Below, one piece after another: positions 46,294 to 55,598 of a stretch of DNA of 64,000 nt (its first letter is position 1; each line of letters starts with the position of its first letter). The DNA is from Candidatus Copromonas faecavium (nom. illeg.) (GTDB lineage Bacteria > Bacillota > Clostridia > Lachnospirales > Lachnospiraceae). The DNA lies in NCBI GenBank assembly GCA_018712915.1, contig DVGC01000032.1, positions 1-64,000 on the forward strand. The letters run 5' to 3'. The position numbers were made by a program, and so were the translations under genes. The notes below the pieces were generated by a model that searched no databases, was not told where the DNA came from, and was given only the letters and a program-made list of their open reading frames with translations.

Positions 46294-47151
46294 TTATGCG
46301 TCATGAAGATGGTTGATCATGCTGGCCAGGTATCCGGCGCCGAAACCGTTGTCAATGTTTACCACGCTGACGCCGCTGGCACAGGAATTCAACATGGAAA
46401 GCAGCGCCGAGACGCCATGAAAAGAGGCGCCGTATCCGATGCTGGTGGGCACGGCAATCACCGGGCAGTCTGCCAGGCCGCCAATCACGCTGGCCAGAGC
46501 ACCTTCCATGCCGGCAATGGCAATAATAACCCTGGCGCTCATGATGGAATCCATATGAGCCATCAGCCGGTGCAGTCCGGCAACTCCCACATCGTAAAGC
46601 CGTTCCACCTGGTTTCCCAATGCCTCAGCCGTCAGAGCCGCCTCCTCCGCCACAGGAATATCGCTGGTTCCCCCGGTGGCCACAACGATGGTGCCAACCC
46701 CGTCTTTCTCAGGAAATTCCCCGCAGATACCGATTTTTGCATCCGGAAAATACCGGAGTCCGCCTTCCTGTGCCGGTTCTCTTCGCACCGCTCCTTCCGG
46801 TTTCTGATCCTCCCGGTCCATTTTTTCCAGGGCCCCTGTTTCCTGAGGTTTCTGGAGAAAATCCCTTACGGCCTCCGCTTTCTCCGGATCCAGCCTGGTA
46901 ATTAAAATCACCTGCTGCCCCCGCTTTTTCATCGCATTTACGATTCCTCCAATCTGTTCCGCAGTCTTCCCGGCCCCGTAAATAACCTCCGCAGCCCCCT
47001 GGCGAAGCTTCCTGTGGGTATCCAGCTTGGCAAAACCAAGATCATCGAAACCGGCAGCAGAAAACGGCTCCTTTTTCAATTCCAGCACCGCTTCCTCCAC
47101 ACTCATGGTTCCGGCAGCCACCTGCTCCAGCATTTTTTTCACATCATCCAT
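46294..47151 (-). CDS. larB: Nickel pincer cofactor pathway carboxylase/hydrolase LarB
   Basis: This 285-residue protein resembles AIR carboxylase (PurE-like). LarB carboxylates the pyridinium ring of nicotinic acid adenine dinucleotide and releases AMP. Characteristic segments are FAKLDTHRKLRQGAAEVIYGAGKT (interrupted here), VATGGTSDIPVAEEAA and PTSIGYGASFHGVSALL. It has a low-complexity insertion near 145-160. The ATG at 47151 follows AAAGGAGAGATGAAA. It lies 108 bp upstream of larC. LarE, the sulfur-transferring third protein, is not in the window. Confidence 0.87.
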   Translation of the reverse strand: MDDVKKMLEQVAAGTMSVEEAVLELKKEPFSAAGFDDLGFAKLDTHRKLRQGAAEVIYGAGKTAEQIGGIVNAMKKRGQQVILITRLDPEKAEAVRDFLQKPQETGALEKMDREDQKPEGAVRREPAQEGGLRYFPDAKIGICGEFPEKDGVGTIVVATGGTSDIPVAEEAALTAEALGNQVERLYDVGVAGLHRLMAHMDSIMSARVIIAIAGMEGALASVIGGLADCPVIAVPTSIGYGASFHGVSALLSMLNSCASGVSVVNIDNGFGAGYLASMINHLHDA

Positions 47152-47173
47152 TTTCATCTCTCCTTTAAGGAAG

Positions 47174-47227
47174 AAAAAACCATGAAAAGAACAGCCGGCC
47201 TTTGGTCGGCTTCTGTTCCCTTCATGG
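47174..47227 (-). terminator. Terminator between the FAH-family gene and larB
   Basis: On the minus strand CCATGAA..ACAG.AGCC pairs with CGGCTGT..TTCATGG and is followed by TTTTTT. It separates the FAH-family transcript from larBC, or acts as an attenuator of larBC, since larB starts only ~25 bp later. Confidence 0.8.
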
Positions 47228-47257
47228 CAACCATTTCCAGATATTCTGTTTGCATTT

Positions 47258-48151
47258 TTATTCCGCAACCGTATTTCTCAGAGTTCCAATTCCCTCAATG
47301 ATGCATTCCACCACATCACCCGGCACAAGGAATCTTGGCGGCTCAAAGCCCATGCCGACTCCAGCCGGCGTTCCTGTTGCAATAATAGTCCCTGCCTTTA
47401 AGGTCATTCCGCTGCTGAGCTCGCAAATCACATCCTCAATCCCGTGGATAAACAGTTCCGTATTGGAATCCTGGCGCAATTCTCCGTTTACTCTGGACTG
47501 AATCGAAAGCTTAGGCGGAAACTCCACGGCATCCACTATCAAAATCCAGGGGCCTAAAGGCGTAAACCCGTCCAGGCTCTTTCCGAAGTACCACTGCTTA
47601 TGTCCGGTCTGCACCTCTCTGGCACTGACATCATTCATAATCGTATATCCGAAAATGTAGTCCTTTACCTGTTCCCGAGACACATTCACGGCGTCCTTTT
47701 TGATAATGACCGCCAGCTCCGCTTCATAGTCCAGCTGCCTGGTCAGATTCCTGTGGGCAAGGATACTCCCTTCCGGATCCACGGCCCGGCTGACACGCTT
47801 GGAAAAATAAACGGCCTGAGCTGGCTTTTCAAAAGCTTCTTTTTTGAATCTTGCCGATTCCACAGCATGAGCCGTATAGTTAATTCCAAGGCAGATAATA
47901 TCCTGTCCTGGTTCCGGAATCGGAGCCAGAATTTTCACATCCGCCAAAGGAGCTGCTCCCCTGATTTCGTTGGGATCCCGTCCGGAAATATACTCCAGCA
48001 TCTCCATTTCCGACGGCCCGCATTCCCGGATCAGCTCCTTCATGGAGCGGTAATCCATTCCTGCCGCAGAAATCGGACACACCCACGTCTCTTCTTTGTT
48101 CAGTACACCCACAATCTCTTTTCCGTCTATCTCATATGTCAGCAGCTTCAT
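47258..48151 (-). CDS. Fumarylacetoacetate hydrolase family protein
   Basis: This 297-residue protein has the FAH C-terminal domain: ICLGINYTAHAVES, the metal ligands in LDYEAELAVII, GYTIMNDVSAREVQ, and GTIIATGTPAGVGMGFEPP. Members hydrolyse or decarboxylate acylpyruvate-like and 2-oxo acid compounds in the cytoplasm. It lies 19 bp after trpS and may be co-transcribed. The exact substrate is unknown. Confidence 0.82.
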   Translation of the reverse strand: MKLLTYEIDGKEIVGVLNKEETWVCPISAAGMDYRSMKELIRECGPSEMEMLEYISGRDPNEIRGAAPLADVKILAPIPEPGQDIICLGINYTAHAVESARFKKEAFEKPAQAVYFSKRVSRAVDPEGSILAHRNLTRQLDYEAELAVIIKKDAVNVSREQVKDYIFGYTIMNDVSAREVQTGHKQWYFGKSLDGFTPLGPWILIVDAVEFPPKLSIQSRVNGELRQDSNTELFIHGIEDVICELSSGMTLKAGTIIATGTPAGVGMGFEPPRFLVPGDVVECIIEGIGTLRNTVAE

Positions 48152-48170
48152 GATGCCCTCCTTGCGGATT

Positions 48171-49175
48171 TTACCGGATCCGCTCCGGAAATCCGATCTT
48201 TTTCTGAACCTTTCTCAGCGTCTTATTGGAATACCAGCTTGCCTTTTCTGCATTTTCCTTGATTACCTTATCAAGGTAATCCTTGTTCTTGGAAAGATCG
48301 GCAAACCGATCCTGAAGGGGCTTTAACACACTGACCACCGCTTCGCCGACAGCCAGCTTAAAGTCTCCATAACCCTTTCCGTCAAATTCCCGCTCCACCT
48401 CATCCGGCGTTTTGTTTAAGCAGGCGCAGTAAATATCAATCAGATTCTTGATTCCCGGCTGTTCATCCCGGTAGCGGACACAGGCCTCGGAATCTGTCAC
48501 TGCACGTTTGCACTTACGGATAATCGTATCCGGGTCATCCATCAGATAAATGCTGCCGTTGGGATTCTCGTCGGATTTGGACATCTTCTTCGACGGATCC
48601 TGAAGGCTCATAATCTTTGCACCGGATTTTCCGATATAGGCCTCGGGAATAGTAAATACATCCCCATACAGGTTATTAAACCGAATCGCAATATCCCTTG
48701 TCAGCTCCAGATGCTGCATCTGGTCAATGCCAACCGGCACCACATCCGTCTGATAAAGAAGAATATCTGCCGCCATCAAAACGGGGTACGTAAACAGTCC
48801 GGCATTGATGTTGTCTGCGTGCTTTGCTGCCTTATCCTTAAACTGGGTCATACGGTTTAACTCGCCCATATAGGTAAAGCAGTTTAAAATCCAGGCCAGT
48901 TCTGCATGTCCGGATACATGAGACTGGTAATAAATACAGTTCTTCTCCGGATCCAGACCGGCTGCAATATATAAAGTCAGAAGAGTTCTCGCCCGCTTTC
49001 TTAATTCCGCCGGATCCTGCCGGATCGTAATAGAATGCATATCCACAACACTGTAAAACGTCAGATAATCATCCGAAAGGCTGACCCAGTTTTTCAATGC
49101 TCCCAGATAATTTCCTAGGGTCAGATTTCCCGTAGCCTGCATTCCGCTGAATAAAGTTTTCTTTCCATCAAGCAT
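48171..49175 (-). CDS. trpS: Tryptophanyl-tRNA synthetase
   Basis: This 334-residue class I synthetase has the HIGH-type motif TGNLTLGNYLG and KMSKS in SKKMSKSDENP. It charges tRNA-Trp. The ATG at 49175 is chosen because AGGAGAAAGAAT precedes it; an in-frame ATG at 49196 is less well placed. I looked for a T-box in the leader and found no AGGGTGGNACCGCG element. Confidence 0.92.
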   Translation of the reverse strand: MLDGKKTLFSGMQATGNLTLGNYLGALKNWVSLSDDYLTFYSVVDMHSITIRQDPAELRKRARTLLTLYIAAGLDPEKNCIYYQSHVSGHAELAWILNCFTYMGELNRMTQFKDKAAKHADNINAGLFTYPVLMAADILLYQTDVVPVGIDQMQHLELTRDIAIRFNNLYGDVFTIPEAYIGKSGAKIMSLQDPSKKMSKSDENPNGSIYLMDDPDTIIRKCKRAVTDSEACVRYRDEQPGIKNLIDIYCACLNKTPDEVEREFDGKGYGDFKLAVGEAVVSVLKPLQDRFADLSKNKDYLDKVIKENAEKASWYSNKTLRKVQKKIGFPERIR

Positions 49176-49280
49176 ATTCTTTCTCCTATTCTCCATGAGT
49201 TCGCCTGTTTCTGCGGCAAACCGTCCGGCCGGCAGCTTCCCTGCCTGTCTGCCGTTCCTGCATTCCGACCGGCTTTTTTC

Positions 49281-49309
49281 ATTATATTACAATTTAAACA
49301 GAGACACAA
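49281..49309 (-). promoter_or_regulatory. Probable trpS promoter
   Basis: On the minus strand TTGTGT (49304-49309), 17-bp spacer, TATAAT (49281-49286). The ~100-nt leader contains GC-rich inverted segments (GCCGGTCGG..CCGGCCGG) that can fold. Confidence 0.55.
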
Positions 49310-49479
49310 GATCTTCGATACAAAACCAGTTGCTTTTTGACCGCTTTTCCGGCAAAGGCAGCAGCGACAGGCAAACTCAGTTTGAAATCCTGTTTTGCCC
49401 CATCATCGCCGCAGCAAACAGGCAGCTTTTCAAAAATTACATTCTGAACCATCACCGGAAACAAAATGAAAATTTTCCA
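49310..49479. other. Gap between the small unknown gene's terminator and trpS promoter
   Basis: About 170 bases with no convincing gene or structured element. Confidence 0.3.
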
Positions 49480-49508
49480 TAAAAAATGGCAGAGCCAAAG
49501 CCCTGCCG
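49480..49508 (-). terminator. Terminator of the small unknown gene
   Basis: On the minus strand GGCAGGGC-TTTG-GCTCTGCC is followed by ATTTTTTAT, 30 bp after the stop codon. Confidence 0.85.
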
Positions 49509-49536
49509 TTTTCATCTGTATTCTCATTTTGTCTTT

Positions 49537-49965
49537 CTATTCTGCCACAATCTCATTTAACTCGTATGCATTGGCTGCCTCAGGGAATGCCACAACCACA
49601 ACCTTTTTATCCTTATCAGAAGTGGTCAGCTCCTTGGCCTTTTCCATCGCATCCCTCATGCTGTTCTTTCCCCTGAGTACCGTCAGTTTTTTCCCATAAC
49701 TGTCAAGCAGAGCATCCGCACCGGAATGCACGGTCTCCGGAGCTGCCACCAGCACCGTATATCCGCTCTCCGCTGCCAGCAAAGCCATTCCCAGATCCTT
49801 ATTGTCATCCTGAACCGTTCTCACAATTACTGAGTCTCCCTTCCAGGAACCAACTCCGGTTTTCATCTCCACATAGTCTTTTTCCAACTGCTCCCGCATT
49901 CCATCAGATGCCAGATTATAATCCAACAGATCCAGAACTGCCTTCGGAATTTCAAAATTTTTCAT
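49537..49965 (-). CDS. Small cytoplasmic protein of unknown function
   Basis: This 142-residue protein is not recognised. It has an N-terminal helical part with many charged residues (VLDLLDYNLASDGMREQLEKDY), then an alternating beta/alpha pattern (SVIVRTVQ, GYTVLVAAPE, KKVVVVAFPE) like a small Rossmann-type domain. No signal peptide, membrane helix or metal motif is visible. The ATG at 49965 has GAGGGAAATGTT before it. It has its own promoter and terminator, so it is a stand-alone gene. Confidence 0.7.
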   Translation of the reverse strand: MKNFEIPKAVLDLLDYNLASDGMREQLEKDYVEMKTGVGSWKGDSVIVRTVQDDNKDLGMALLAAESGYTVLVAAPETVHSGADALLDSYGKKLTVLRGKNSMRDAMEKAKELTTSDKDKKVVVVAFPEAANAYELNEIVAE

Positions 49966-50032
49966 AACATTTCCCTCTTTTCTGAAACGAATCATCTTGA
50001 ATGTTTCTGTTCCTTTCCCCTGGAACACCCGT

Positions 50033-50060
50033 ATTATAGATCTCTGGCAGGATTTGTCAA
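50033..50060 (-). promoter_or_regulatory. Promoter of the small unknown gene
   Basis: On the minus strand TTGACA (50055-50060), 16-bp spacer, TATAAT (50033-50038): a perfect -35 and -10. The gene should be well expressed. Confidence 0.82.
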
Positions 50061-50760
50061 TGACTCGTTAATTTTTTATCAATTTTCTTCCGTGTTTTTC
50101 CGCCATAACACCGCTTTTTCTTCCTGTGCCATGCTTAGACCCAAATATTTCGCCGGAAAACACATCGGAATAAAAGCGTTCTTTGTGCTAAAATACAGGT
50201 GAACCGGCACATTTTTTCATCCTGAAAAATCCAGAATGAAAAAACCACTGAAAATAGACTCAGAATTTTTCTTTTATTACTGGCTTTTCCCCTAAAAATG
50301 GCATCTGCAGCGAAAAATCGAAGCGAAAATGGTCGGATTTTCCTGCATCCACCTGCACCCAGGAGGATTCTCCGATGGAAACTTTCTGGGCAAATGAAAA
50401 AACGGTGTCCACACTCCGGTTTCCCGAAGCATGCACACTGCATCGCATTTCCGGCATCTGCCGCCGGAACAAACAATGTTCCCACCCAATTCAAATCCCT
50501 CATCTTATCCCATCCAAATCAAACATCACCAAACAAGACCCTCGTCCAAAACTTGCTCATTCTCTCTCTTATTTTCCCATTTCAAAAATCCCTTCGTCCT
50601 GTTATCCTCTTTGTTTTCCCATTCCCTTTTCCTGATTTTTTCACCCTCAATTCTCCGCTTTACTTTCCCGCCTCTTTTCTCTTTTCAAATTTTCCTTATT
50701 TTATAAAGGTTTTCCGGCTTTTTATCCCTTTTTGATTTCAGCCTTACCACAGGTCCTCTA
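50061..50760. other. 700-bp gene-free stretch, strongly C+T rich on the plus strand
   Basis: I see no gene with a ribosome site or recognisable protein. From about 50480 to 50720 the plus strand is almost all pyrimidine with short CCCAT/TTTCCC words. Open frames there (for example 50298-50735) have biased, repetitive composition and no family resemblance. Confidence 0.4.
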
Positions 50761-50769
50761 ACGAAACCG

Positions 50770-51004
50770 AATCAAATTGAATTGAAAATTGAGAGCGGTA
50801 AAAAGAGTGAAAATGGGTATGTACAATGCACTAAGACTCGAAAACACCTCGCCTAAGTGCATTGCATGTATCGCACGTAAGCGTCTAAAAGACAGACGCT
50901 AAGTGCTCATAACGAAAAAAAGAGCGGGAAGGAGATAAATCCTTCTCGCTCTTTCGTTATCACGTTTTTATTTTCCTGAATCCAAAACCAGAACCAATTT
51001 GATT
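50770..51004. other. Structured block flanked by a 10-bp inverted repeat
   Basis: AATCAAATTG (50770-50779) and CAATTTGATT (50995-51004) flank 215 bp. Inside are ATGCACT..AGTGCAT (about 50826-50862), GCGTCT..AGACGC (50881-50899) and the terminator at 50909-50960. CTAAGTGC recurs twice. No protein frame is evident. It could be a small structured RNA, a MITE-like remnant, or only the operon's 3' region. Confidence 0.4.
50909..50960. terminator. Terminator of the ABC exporter operon
   Basis: ATAACGAAA..AGAGCG-GGAAGGA pairs with TCCTTCTCGCTCTTTCGTTAT. On the minus strand the stem is followed by CTTTTTTTCG. It lies ~120 bp after the last ABC gene. Confidence 0.8.
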
Positions 51005-51079
51005 TAGGGCCGATGAATTTGAAGCGGATTGGGTAGTGGAATTGGATTGGGTGGGAACAACAATCCATATCCAAAAATA

Positions 51080-52990
51080 TTAATCCAGTTCCAGCGCACC
51101 GGTATACAGCTGATAATACGTACCATGCTGCTTAATCAAATCCTCATGGGTACCGCGCTCAATGATTCGTCCATGGTCAAGAACCATAATCGCATTGGAG
51201 TTCTGAACCGTTGACAGACGGTGGGCGATAACGAACGTCGTCCGGCCCATCATCAACGCATCCATGCCGCGCTGAACAATGGCCTCTGTATGCGTATCAA
51301 TGGAGCTGGTTGCCTCATCCAGAATCATAACCGGCGGATCGGCAACGGCCGCACGGGCAATGGCAAGAAGCTGCCGCTGACCCTGGCTTAAGTTGGCGCC
51401 GTTTCCGGTCAGCATGGTATTATAGCCCTCCGGCAGACGGCTGATAAAGTCATCAGCTCCGGCCAGTCTGGCTGCTGCCATACACTCCTCGTCACTGGCA
51501 TCCAGATTTCCGTATCGGATGTTTTCCATGACCGTGCCTGTAAACAGGTTGGTGTCCTGAAGTACAATTCCAAGACTGTGCCGTAGATCCGCTTTCTTAA
51601 TCTTATTAATATTAATGCCGTCATAGCGGATTTTTCCGTCGGCAATATCATAGAAACGGTTAATCAGGTTGGTGATGGTTGTTTTTCCTGCACCGGTGGA
51701 GCCAACGAAGGCCACCTTCTGGCCAGGTTTGGCGTACAGGGAAATATTATGAAGCACTGTTTTTCCAGGCTCATAGGCAAAATCCACATCGAAGAAACGG
51801 ACATCGCCTTCCAGCTTTGTATAGGTGATGGTTCCGTCATGATGAGGATGCTTCCATGCCCAGACATTGGTCCGTTCCGGACACTCCGTCAGAGAGCCGT
51901 CTGAATTCTCTCTGGCATTTACCAGAGTCACATACCCCTCGTCTGTCTCCGGCTTCTCATCCAGAAGAGTGAAAATCCGGTGCGCGCCGGCCAGACCCAT
52001 GACAACCATGTTCACCTGGTTGGAAACCTGTCCGATGGAACCGGCAAACTGCTTGGTCATATTTAAAAACGGAACAACAATACTGATGCTGAACGCCATT
52101 CCGGAAACGCTGAAATTCGGCGCTCCCGAAAGAAGAAGGAAGCCTCCGACCAGAGCTACAACCACATACATCACATTTCCGATATTGCCTAACAGCGGCA
52201 TCAGAATATTTGCGAAGCTGTTGGCTCTTCTGGCTGTCCGGTACACTACGTCATTGACCGCGTCGAATCCTTCCTTGGCGCCGTCCTCATGGCAGAAGAC
52301 TTTGATGACCTTCTGTCCGCTCATCATCTCTTCCATATAGCCTTCCAGTCTGGCAATATTGATCTGCTGCTGCAAAAACAGGCTGGAGGAGTGGCCGCTG
52401 ACGTATTTGGCTACATAAGTCATAATTGCAACGCCGCAAACAACGACCAATGCCAGCCAGATGCTGTAATACATCATAATGCAGAAGATACTGAGCAGAG
52501 TCACTCCCGAAATAATGGCCTGCGGAAGGCTCTGGCTGATTAGCTGGCGCAGCGTATCGATATCATTGGTATAAAAGCTCATGATATCGCCGTGGTTATG
52601 GGTATCAAAATAACGGATGGGCAAATCCTGCATGTGATCAAACATCTTTTCACGCATTTTTGCAAGAGAGCCCTGGGTAATAATTGCCATCAGCTGGTTA
52701 AAAGCTGTACCGGCGATCAGGCTGATCACATACAGCACAATAAGAACCGTCAGCAGTCTGAAAATCGGTCCGGAAGCGGCAGCCCAGTCACCAGTTGCAA
52801 AGGTAGCGTCAACGATGGCAATGACATTCTGCATGAAAACAGCAGGAATCGAACTGACTACCGCATTGATCAGAATACAAATCAACGCGATTGGGAACAG
52901 TACCGGATAAAATTCAAAAATTGTCCGAATGAGACGGCCAAGTACGCCTTTTGGTGCACGGCGTCCCCGCATACTGGTATTATTCGCCAT
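51080..52990 (-). CDS. ABC exporter half-transporter, canonical ATP-site subunit
   Basis: This 636-residue protein is a six-helix export domain (about 25-340) fused to an ATPase. The ATPase has Walker A GSTGAGKTT, signature LSQGQ and Walker B MILDEATSSID with the catalytic Glu. An unusual insertion (SLTECPERTNVWAWKH) lies at the domain boundary. The ATG at 52990 follows GGAGGTGACAAAG and overlaps the previous gene by 11 bases. With its partner it forms a heterodimeric multidrug-type exporter. Confidence 0.87.
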   Translation of the reverse strand: MANNTSMRGRRAPKGVLGRLIRTIFEFYPVLFPIALICILINAVVSSIPAVFMQNVIAIVDATFATGDWAAASGPIFRLLTVLIVLYVISLIAGTAFNQLMAIITQGSLAKMREKMFDHMQDLPIRYFDTHNHGDIMSFYTNDIDTLRQLISQSLPQAIISGVTLLSIFCIMMYYSIWLALVVVCGVAIMTYVAKYVSGHSSSLFLQQQINIARLEGYMEEMMSGQKVIKVFCHEDGAKEGFDAVNDVVYRTARRANSFANILMPLLGNIGNVMYVVVALVGGFLLLSGAPNFSVSGMAFSISIVVPFLNMTKQFAGSIGQVSNQVNMVVMGLAGAHRIFTLLDEKPETDEGYVTLVNARENSDGSLTECPERTNVWAWKHPHHDGTITYTKLEGDVRFFDVDFAYEPGKTVLHNISLYAKPGQKVAFVGSTGAGKTTITNLINRFYDIADGKIRYDGININKIKKADLRHSLGIVLQDTNLFTGTVMENIRYGNLDASDEECMAAARLAGADDFISRLPEGYNTMLTGNGANLSQGQRQLLAIARAAVADPPVMILDEATSSIDTHTEAIVQRGMDALMMGRTTFVIAHRLSTVQNSNAIMVLDHGRIIERGTHEDLIKQHGTYYQLYTGALELD

Positions 52991-54728
52991 CTTTGTCACC
53001 TCCTACCCGGTTCTGAGATGTATAAATATCGCGGTAAACATCATTGGATTTCATCAGCTCATCATGGGTTCCGATGGCGCTGATCCGTCCGCCCTCCATC
53101 AGGATAATGCGGTCCGCATCCTGAACGCTGGCCACACGCTGAGCGATGATGATCTTCGTAGTCTCCGGAATGAACTCACGGAATCCTTTCCGAATCATCA
53201 TATCCGTGCGGGTATCAACCGCACTGGTGGAGTCATCCAGAATCAGAACCTTCGGCTTCTTTAACAGTGCCCTTGCAATGCACAGACGCTGCTTCTGCCC
53301 GCCGGAAACGTTGGCGCCTCCCTGCTCGATCCATGTGTCATATTTATTGGGAAACTGCTGAATGAACTCGTCTGCCTGAGCAAGGCGGCAGGCCTCCTCC
53401 ATTTCCTCATCTGTAGCATCCGGATTTCCCCAGCGCAGATTGTCTTTAATGGTTCCGGAAAACAGCACATTCTTCTGCAGCACGACGGCAACCTGATTGC
53501 GCAGTGCCGTCAAATCGTATTTGCGCACATCCTCGCCGCCGACTTTTACGCATCCTTCCGACACATCATACAGGCGGGGGATCAGCTGAATCAGCGAAGA
53601 CTTGGAAGAACCGGTTCCTCCCAGAATACCGATGATTTCGCCGGATTTAATATGCAGGTTAATATCTGCAAGAGCCATACGCTCTGCCTTCTTGGAATAC
53701 TTGAAGCTGACATTTTCAAAATCAACAGAACCATCCTTCACTTCTGTCAGTCCGTTTTCCGGGCTTGTCAGCGTACTCTCCTCGCTGAGAACTTCAACGA
53801 TACGTTCCATGGATTCCATGGACATGGTAATTATGAAGAATACCATGGATACCATCATCAGGCTCATGAGAATCTGAAAACTGTAAGTCAGCATGGATGA
53901 CATCTGTCCCACATTCAGATCCAGGCCCCGTCCGGTAATAACCGTATAAGAACCATAGGACAGAACAAATACCATACCGGCATAGACGCAGAACTGCATC
54001 ATCGGGTTGTTAAGAGCCATGATCCTCTCTGCTTTTGTGAAGTCTTGCTGAACATCCTTTACGGCCCTGCCGAATTTCTTCTTCTCATAGTCTTCCCGCA
54101 CGTATGACTTTACCACGCGCATGGCCTGAACGTTTTCCTGCACCGAATCATTCAGCGCATCGTATTTGCGGAAGACCCGGCGGAAAATAGGCATGGCCGC
54201 GCGGATAACCAAAAACAGACCGATGCACAGCAGGGGAATCGTAAACAGGAAAATGACTGCCAGCCGGCCTCCCATGACGAATCCCATTATAAATGAGAAA
54301 ATCAGCATCAGGGGACAGCGGATTGCGACACGAATCACCATCATAAACGCCATCTGCACGTTCATGATATCTGTTGTCATACGCGTTACCAGACTGGAAA
54401 CGGAAAACTTGTCGATGTTTTCAAAAGAATAATCCTGAATCTTATAGAACATATCTCTGCGCAGATTCCGGGCAAAGCCGGTCGACGCTGCCGCACAGGT
54501 ATATCCGGCTCCGGCTCCAAAAACCAGAGAAATCACTGCCATCAAAATCAGCACTGCTCCATATCCTGCAATCACATCCATTGAACAGCCCGCCTGCATC
54601 TGATTCACCAGATTGGCAATGACAAACGGAATTGCACATTCCATAATAACTTCCACTGATACCAGCAGAGGCGTCAGTATTGCAGGCTTTTTGAACTCGC
54701 GGATGCTGCGAGCCAACACTTTTACCAT
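52980..54728 (-). CDS. ABC exporter half-transporter, degenerate ATP-site subunit
   Basis: This partner half-transporter (582 residues from the ATG at 54728) has six hydrophobic segments and an ATPase with Walker A GGTGSSKSS and signature VSGGQ. Its Walker B is VLILDDSTSAVD, where Asp replaces the catalytic Glu. This asymmetry is typical of heterodimeric exporters such as BmrC/BmrD. An ATG at 54737 is also possible but lies only 1 base after GGGAGG. The MarR regulator gene is 20-30 bp upstream, so the substrate may be an inducing drug-like compound. Confidence 0.85.
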   Translation of the reverse strand: MVKVLARSIREFKKPAILTPLLVSVEVIMECAIPFVIANLVNQMQAGCSMDVIAGYGAVLILMAVISLVFGAGAGYTCAAASTGFARNLRRDMFYKIQDYSFENIDKFSVSSLVTRMTTDIMNVQMAFMMVIRVAIRCPLMLIFSFIMGFVMGGRLAVIFLFTIPLLCIGLFLVIRAAMPIFRRVFRKYDALNDSVQENVQAMRVVKSYVREDYEKKKFGRAVKDVQQDFTKAERIMALNNPMMQFCVYAGMVFVLSYGSYTVITGRGLDLNVGQMSSMLTYSFQILMSLMMVSMVFFIITMSMESMERIVEVLSEESTLTSPENGLTEVKDGSVDFENVSFKYSKKAERMALADINLHIKSGEIIGILGGTGSSKSSLIQLIPRLYDVSEGCVKVGGEDVRKYDLTALRNQVAVVLQKNVLFSGTIKDNLRWGNPDATDEEMEEACRLAQADEFIQQFPNKYDTWIEQGGANVSGGQKQRLCIARALLKKPKVLILDDSTSAVDTRTDMMIRKGFREFIPETTKIIIAQRVASVQDADRIILMEGGRISAIGTHDELMKSNDVYRDIYTSQNRVGGDKDGE

Positions 54729-54757
54729 TTGTGACATTCCTCCCTTTTAGTATTTAT

Positions 54758-55258
54758 TTAGCATGAGCTATTGCATTTGTTCTGCTGCGAACTTTTATTT
54801 GTATGCATCTGTTCACCAGGCGGTCCCTTATCCCATTCATCCAGATTTCGCAGCATCTGAGCCGCTGTTTCCATAAACAACTGCACCTGCCCCTGAGAAA
54901 GCCCCCGGGTCAGCATGCGCTCCGATTCGCGCAGACAGTCATACACTTTGGCGTTCAGTTCAACAGCGTACCGAGTGGGAATCAGGCGCTTCAGCCTTGC
55001 GTCGCTGGGGACTCCTTCCCGTCGGATAATATTATCTTTTTCCAGTCTCTGCAGCATTCCCGTCGCTGTCGATCGGCTCAAACCAAAAGCGCTCTCAACG
55101 TCTTTCTGATAAACCGGTCCTTCCTTGCTGTGGGCCAGAATATAATAAATCACCCGGCTCTGTACACCGGTAATGCCAATATCCTGCAGCGTGACATTCA
55201 GCCTCGCCAAAAGCTTATGCGACAGCAAATTAATCCATGCGCCGCATTCCTTCTCCAT
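54758..55258 (-). CDS. MarR-family regulator of the ABC exporter operon
   Basis: This 166-residue winged-helix regulator has the core VYQKDVESAFGLSRSTATGM (recognition helix) and the wing RREGVPSDARLKRLIPT. The Cys/Ser/Lys-rich end (HTNKSSQQNKCNSSC) is unusual. It is the first gene of the exporter operon and its promoter carries an 18-bp palindrome, so autorepression relieved by an inducer is likely. Confidence 0.85.
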   Translation of the reverse strand: MEKECGAWINLLSHKLLARLNVTLQDIGITGVQSRVIYYILAHSKEGPVYQKDVESAFGLSRSTATGMLQRLEKDNIIRREGVPSDARLKRLIPTRYAVELNAKVYDCLRESERMLTRGLSQGQVQLFMETAAQMLRNLDEWDKGPPGEQMHTNKSSQQNKCNSSC

Positions 55259-55348
55259 ACCAGTCTCACCCCTCTTGCTTAAAACATCCGCCGTTCGCCA
55301 TCTGTTTGTCTTCTTCCCCTTTTCGGAGCATCAGCTATCCACAATAAA

Positions 55349-55397
55349 TTGTTCGGACACGAACAATATACTACTCCATCTCCCTGCATCCTGTCAA
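55349..55397 (-). promoter_or_regulatory. Promoter and MarR-type operator
   Basis: On the minus strand TTGACA (55392-55397), 18-bp spacer, TAGTAT (55368-55373). Immediately downstream is the palindrome TTGTTCG-GACA-CGAACAA (55349-55366), a perfect 7-4-7 repeat. A repressor bound there would cover the transcription start. Confidence 0.78.
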
Positions 55398-55526
55398 GAG
55401 GCAGTTTCAATTTCACAGAATTTTCACATACATTTCTGATATACCGTTTTCTGCCTGGTGGATTGCCCGGCTCATTTCTATGGCTGCACAGCTTTCTTTC
55501 CAGCGGCAGACCAGCCCTTTTGCCTC

Positions 55527-55555
55527 TTGCCACCTGGTTTTTTAGCCAGTATAAT
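55527..55555 (+). promoter_or_regulatory. luxS promoter
   Basis: TTGCCA (55527-55532), 17-bp spacer, TATAAT (55550-55555), 43 bp before the luxS start. Confidence 0.75.
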
Positions 55556-55598
55556 AAAGCTGTATCACAAAGGCCAAACAGAAAGGGTGTTTTATCTC

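Noticed and set aside
49176-49480. T-box riboswitch upstream of trpS (also considered for thrC)
   Set aside because: No AGGGTGGNACCGCG element or specifier-type stem could be found on the minus strand of either leader.
50298-50735. Plus-strand frame of about 145 codons
   Set aside because: It lies in a compositionally biased C+T-rich stretch, has no ribosome site and resembles no protein family.
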